64,000 bases of DNA. Origin: Nitrospira sp. (lineage in GTDB: Bacteria; Nitrospirota; Nitrospiria; Nitrospirales; Nitrospiraceae). Every line of letters begins with the position of its first letter. The first letter of the stretch is position 1. Location of the stretch: NCBI GenBank assembly GCA_024760545.1, contig CP060501.1:372001-436000 (forward strand), read 5' to 3'. The position numbers and the translations under genes are program-made. Under the pieces are notes generated by a model. The model searched no databases, had not been told where the DNA came from, and saw only the letters and a program-made list of their open reading frames with translations. Shown piece after piece: positions 61,179 to 64,000 of this stretch.

Positions 61179-62777
61179 TTACGAAAGGTTTGCGACCTTC
61201 ACCGAGAGAATGTTCGAGCTGGACTTAATTTGGTCCAATACCGCAGTTGGGAATTCGGTATCGGAGCCGATGATCAACAGTGCATCCCCTCCCCGCTTCT
61301 CCAGCGCGCACTGCATTCGCACAATGTTGATCCCGTGATCTCCCAAGACGTTGCCCACCATGCCGATGACTCCGGGGCGATCGACATTGTGGATAAACAG
61401 CATATGCCCTTCGGGCACGACTTCGACCTTGAATTGGGCGATCTCCGTGATCCGGGCTTCTTTCTTGTGATACAGCGTTCCTGCGACTTGGTGTGAGATT
61501 TTCCCTGCCTCGACCCGTACCCGGATCAAACTCGTGAAGTCTCCGGCATCCGTACTCTTCACTTCTTTGACTTCGATGCCCCGCTCCTTCGCCACGATCG
61601 GCGCGTTCACGTAGTTCACCGGATGCTCCATGATCGGAGCGAGCAGGCCTTTCAACACGGCAATCGTCAACGGCGCAATCGACAGTGTGGTGACTTCTCC
61701 GCTGTACTCCACCGTGACTCGTTCGATTCCCCCTTGAACGAGTTGCGTCTGGAGCGAGCCGAGCTTTTCAGCCAGTGTGAGAAAAGGTTGTAGACGAGGC
61801 AATAATTCCGGAGCGACTGAAGGGATATTGACGGCGCCTTTCGCCACGCCCTTGGTGAAGTAGTCGACAATCTGCTCCGCAATCCCAATCGCGACGTTTT
61901 CCTGTGCCTCTGTCGTCTGGGCTCCGATATGCGGGGTGCAGATGAAATTGTCCAATGCCAGTAAGGGATTGTCTTGTTTGACCGGTTCTTCCTCAAACAC
62001 ATCGAAAGCGGCGGCGGCGACCCGTCTTGTTTTCAAGGCCTCGCACAAATCGCTCTCGTTGATGATGCCGCCGCGGGCGCAGTTGACGATCAACACGCCG
62101 GGCTTCATCGTGGCGATTGCCTGCGCATTGATGATCCCTCGTGTTTCCGGTGTAAGCGGCGTATGGACGGAAATGATATCTGCTCTTCGGAACAGTTCAT
62201 CGAGATCCAGCATCGTCACGCCCATGCGTTCGGCCCGCTCAGGCGTCAAGTAGGGATCGAACGCGACGACGCTCATTCCAATCCCCTGCGCCATCTTTGT
62301 CAGATGACTGCCGATCTGTCCGGCGCCGATGATGCCGAGCACCTTGTTGTAGAGCTCGACGCCCATGAACTTGTCTTTCTCCCATTTGCCTGCTTTCACC
62401 GAGGCGGTGGCTTGCGGAATGCGACGGCTCATCGCGCAGATCATCGACATCGTATGTTCGGCGGTGGTGACCGTATTGCCGCCAGGCGTATTCATGACGA
62501 CGATGCCTCGACGGGTCGCAGCGGGGGTATCGACGTTATCCAGGCCGGATCCGGCTCTTCCCACCACTTTGAGTTTCTCGGCTGCAGCAATGAGCTCCGC
62601 CGTCACCTTGGTGCCGGATCGCACGATCAGTCCATCGGCATCCTTGATCTCCCTGAACAGCTCATCTTTCGGCATCTTGGATTTCACCACGACGGTAAAT
62701 CCGGCTTTCTCGAGCGCCTCGACGCCCTGTTTCGATAAGCTGTCGCTGATCAAGATTTTCATTCCCGCTGCTGCCAT
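61179..62777 (-). CDS. serA: D-3-phosphoglycerate dehydrogenase
   Basis: 532 residues, the long (type I) form. It oxidises 3-phosphoglycerate to 3-phosphohydroxypyruvate, the first step of serine synthesis. The substrate half starts MKILISDSLSKQGVEAL; the NAD motif is LGIIGAGQIGSHLTKMAQGI; the catalytic ones are NCARGGIINESDL and the His in CTPHIGAQTTEAQ. A C-terminal ACT domain (MLFIHNVDRPGVIGMVGNVL) follows an intervening ASB domain and allows serine feedback control. The ATG at 62777 has GAGG 6 bases upstream; ATG 62762 is an alternative. The aminotransferase gene is 17 bases upstream. Confidence 0.96.
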   Translation of the reverse strand: MAAAGMKILISDSLSKQGVEALEKAGFTVVVKSKMPKDELFREIKDADGLIVRSGTKVTAELIAAAEKLKVVGRAGSGLDNVDTPAATRRGIVVMNTPGGNTVTTAEHTMSMICAMSRRIPQATASVKAGKWEKDKFMGVELYNKVLGIIGAGQIGSHLTKMAQGIGMSVVAFDPYLTPERAERMGVTMLDLDELFRRADIISVHTPLTPETRGIINAQAIATMKPGVLIVNCARGGIINESDLCEALKTRRVAAAAFDVFEEEPVKQDNPLLALDNFICTPHIGAQTTEAQENVAIGIAEQIVDYFTKGVAKGAVNIPSVAPELLPRLQPFLTLAEKLGSLQTQLVQGGIERVTVEYSGEVTTLSIAPLTIAVLKGLLAPIMEHPVNYVNAPIVAKERGIEVKEVKSTDAGDFTSLIRVRVEAGKISHQVAGTLYHKKEARITEIAQFKVEVVPEGHMLFIHNVDRPGVIGMVGNVLGDHGINIVRMQCALEKRGGDALLIIGSDTEFPTAVLDQIKSSSNILSVKVANLS

Positions 62778-62794
62778 GTGCATCCTCGCGATGG

Positions 62795-63937
62795 TTACTT
62801 CGCCAATAAGATTTCTTGCGCTTTTCCGACACCCGTTCCTAGTTTTATGGGATGACCGAGTCCTTTCAGAACCATCTCGGTCGCGGCCAACGCGGCGATC
62901 ACATCAAACGTATCCGCATACCCCATATGAGACAATCGGAATACTTTCCCCTTGAGGTGATCCTGTCCACCGGCAGCTGTCATACCGTATTGCACACGAA
63001 GATTCTTATAAATCGCCTGCCCGTCAATTCCATCCGGCGCACAGACCGCCGTCAAGGCATCGCTGGGCGATTCCTTTGGAAATAACGCCAGCCCGGCAGC
63101 CTTCACCCCTTCGCGCATGGCATGGGCCAACCGTCCCTGCCGTGCAAACATCTTCTCCAGTCCCTCTGCCCTCATCATTCTGAACGCCTCTTGAAGGCCG
63201 ATCACAAGCGAAACGGCGGGTGTGAAGGCAGTCTGATTCTTGACCTGATTTTCGCGTTCCTTTTTGAAGTTGAAATAAAAGGCAGCATTTTTGGCTTTGT
63301 CGGCCAATGCCCATGCCTTGTCGCTGACACTCACAAATGCCATACCAGGGGGCAGCATCAGGGCCTTCTGGGAACCGGTGATCACGACATCGAGCCCCCA
63401 TGCATCAGTCTTGATGTCAAATACACCCAAGGCTGTAATGGCATCGACCACCAAAATTGTATTGTCGTAGCTCTTAATGATCTCACCCAGCGCCTTGACA
63501 TCATGAGCAACAGCCGTCGAGGTTTCGCTGGCTTGCACATACACCGCTTTGATCGAAGGATCTTTTTTGAGAGCATCGGCAACTTGCTGAGGATTGACCG
63601 CATGTCCCCATTCAACCTTGATCTCGGTTGCTTGTACTCCGAAGGTCTTGCAGAGTTTGCCCCAGCGCTCTCCAAATTTACCCCCGTTGACATAGAGGGC
63701 CTTATCGCCTGGAGACAAAAAGTTCGAGACCGAGCCTTCCATGCCGCCGGTGCCAGACGCCGCCAACATCAGCACGTCATTTCGTGTTTGATACAACCAT
63801 TTCAGTCCTTCGCGCACCTCCGCGAATATCGGATCGAACTCAGGTGCGCGATGATGGATCATCGGGCGAGCCATCGCCAGTAACACCTCCGGGGGTACGG
63901 GCGTCGGGCCAGGTGCCAAGAGATACCGCTTCAACAT
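62795..63937 (-). CDS. class V aminotransferase (serine/alanine-glyoxylate type)
   Basis: 380 residues, PLP fold type I class V. The N-terminus KRYLLAPGPTPVPPEVLLAM is the family hallmark; the Schiff-base Lys lies in VVITGSQKALMLPPGMAF, and SSGTGGMEG-like ASGTGGMEGSVSN and VYVQASETSTAVAHDVKAL are conserved. Members act as alanine-glyoxylate, serine-glyoxylate or phosphoserine transaminases. Because serA follows on the same strand after 17 bases, it is a good candidate for the next serine-pathway step, with serC role replaced; this is inference. GGAGG 8 bases upstream supports ATG 63937. The last 63 bases of the window upstream of it hold nothing recognisable. Confidence 0.9.
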   Translation of the reverse strand: MLKRYLLAPGPTPVPPEVLLAMARPMIHHRAPEFDPIFAEVREGLKWLYQTRNDVLMLAASGTGGMEGSVSNFLSPGDKALYVNGGKFGERWGKLCKTFGVQATEIKVEWGHAVNPQQVADALKKDPSIKAVYVQASETSTAVAHDVKALGEIIKSYDNTILVVDAITALGVFDIKTDAWGLDVVITGSQKALMLPPGMAFVSVSDKAWALADKAKNAAFYFNFKKERENQVKNQTAFTPAVSLVIGLQEAFRMMRAEGLEKMFARQGRLAHAMREGVKAAGLALFPKESPSDALTAVCAPDGIDGQAIYKNLRVQYGMTAAGGQDHLKGKVFRLSHMGYADTFDVIAALAATEMVLKGLGHPIKLGTGVGKAQEILLAK

Positions 63938-64000
63938 TGATCGATCCTCCTTCACGATGCCAATATTGTGGGATGGGCGCTCGAAGAGGTGGTACGCTAC

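Overview
The window is a stretch of a bacterial chromosome, moderately GC-rich and densely coded on both strands. It has no rRNA or tRNA genes, no CRISPR array, no transposase and no phage genes. The gene set points to a Gram-negative, aerobic or microaerophilic bacterium: outer-membrane-type lipoproteins, type IV pili of the PilA-PilG-PilH-PilI kind, a sulfite dehydrogenase/cytochrome c pair, and complete genes for purine, branched-chain amino acid, serine and histidine biosynthesis steps. Protein flavour and gene order (aminotransferase-serA-hisZ-dnaB-TPR; pilA followed by an ABC exporter) suggest Nitrospirota, most likely Nitrospira. That placement is recognition-based, not proven by a marker gene.

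Layout. 0-5 kb: the start of an HrpB-type helicase, a small hypothetical protein, zwf, an MFS transporter and a TerC-family protein. 5-9 kb is a more AT-rich, sparsely coded patch. It holds a receiver-less sigma-54 activator, a textbook sigma-54 promoter in front of a small unknown ORF, a secreted YD-repeat-like protein and three tiny membrane proteins. 9-13.5 kb: a hemerythrin-like protein, prfC, a Sel1-repeat protein and a DUF202 protein. 13.5-16.8 kb: a minus-strand operon that should oxidise lysine to 2-aminoadipate (lysine 6-dehydrogenase/saccharopine dehydrogenase family, ALDH7-type dehydrogenase, and a VOC protein of unknown job). 17-26 kb: accessory redox genes, namely a DAO-Rieske fusion, an aldo/keto reductase, an animal-type heme peroxidase, a HI0933-family flavoprotein and a ferritin-like protein.

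26-31 kb: dnaE-accA. 31-35 kb: OsmC, a HAD phosphatase, the SoxC/SoxD-like pair, an SDR and an RsbRD-N-like protein. 35.8-39 kb: purH and purD, with a palindromic repeat between them. 39-42.7 kb: the overlapping rsmD-coaD-aminotransferase-FmdB operon and a 57-residue zinc ribbon. 42.8-52.6 kb: radC, a degenerate EF-G paralogue, an HtrA protease, a TrkA-C protein, a TtuA-like tRNA thiolase, a DnaJ-like chaperone, a Spy-like periplasmic protein and ilvD. 52.6-56.3 kb: a second copy of the palindromic repeat, then pilI-pilH-pilG-pilA on the minus strand behind a sigma-54 promoter. 56.5-64 kb: a TPR lipoprotein, dnaB, hisZ, serA and an aminotransferase in one minus-strand array.

How it fits together. 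The strongest non-housekeeping signals are: (i) two sigma-54 promoters, one at pilA and one just downstream of a sigma-54 activator; (ii) two divergent copies of one palindromic intergenic repeat; (iii) a compact lysine-oxidation operon with an unassigned third enzyme; (iv) a cluster of secreted or redox-active proteins. No wholly new multi-gene defence or mobile system was found.
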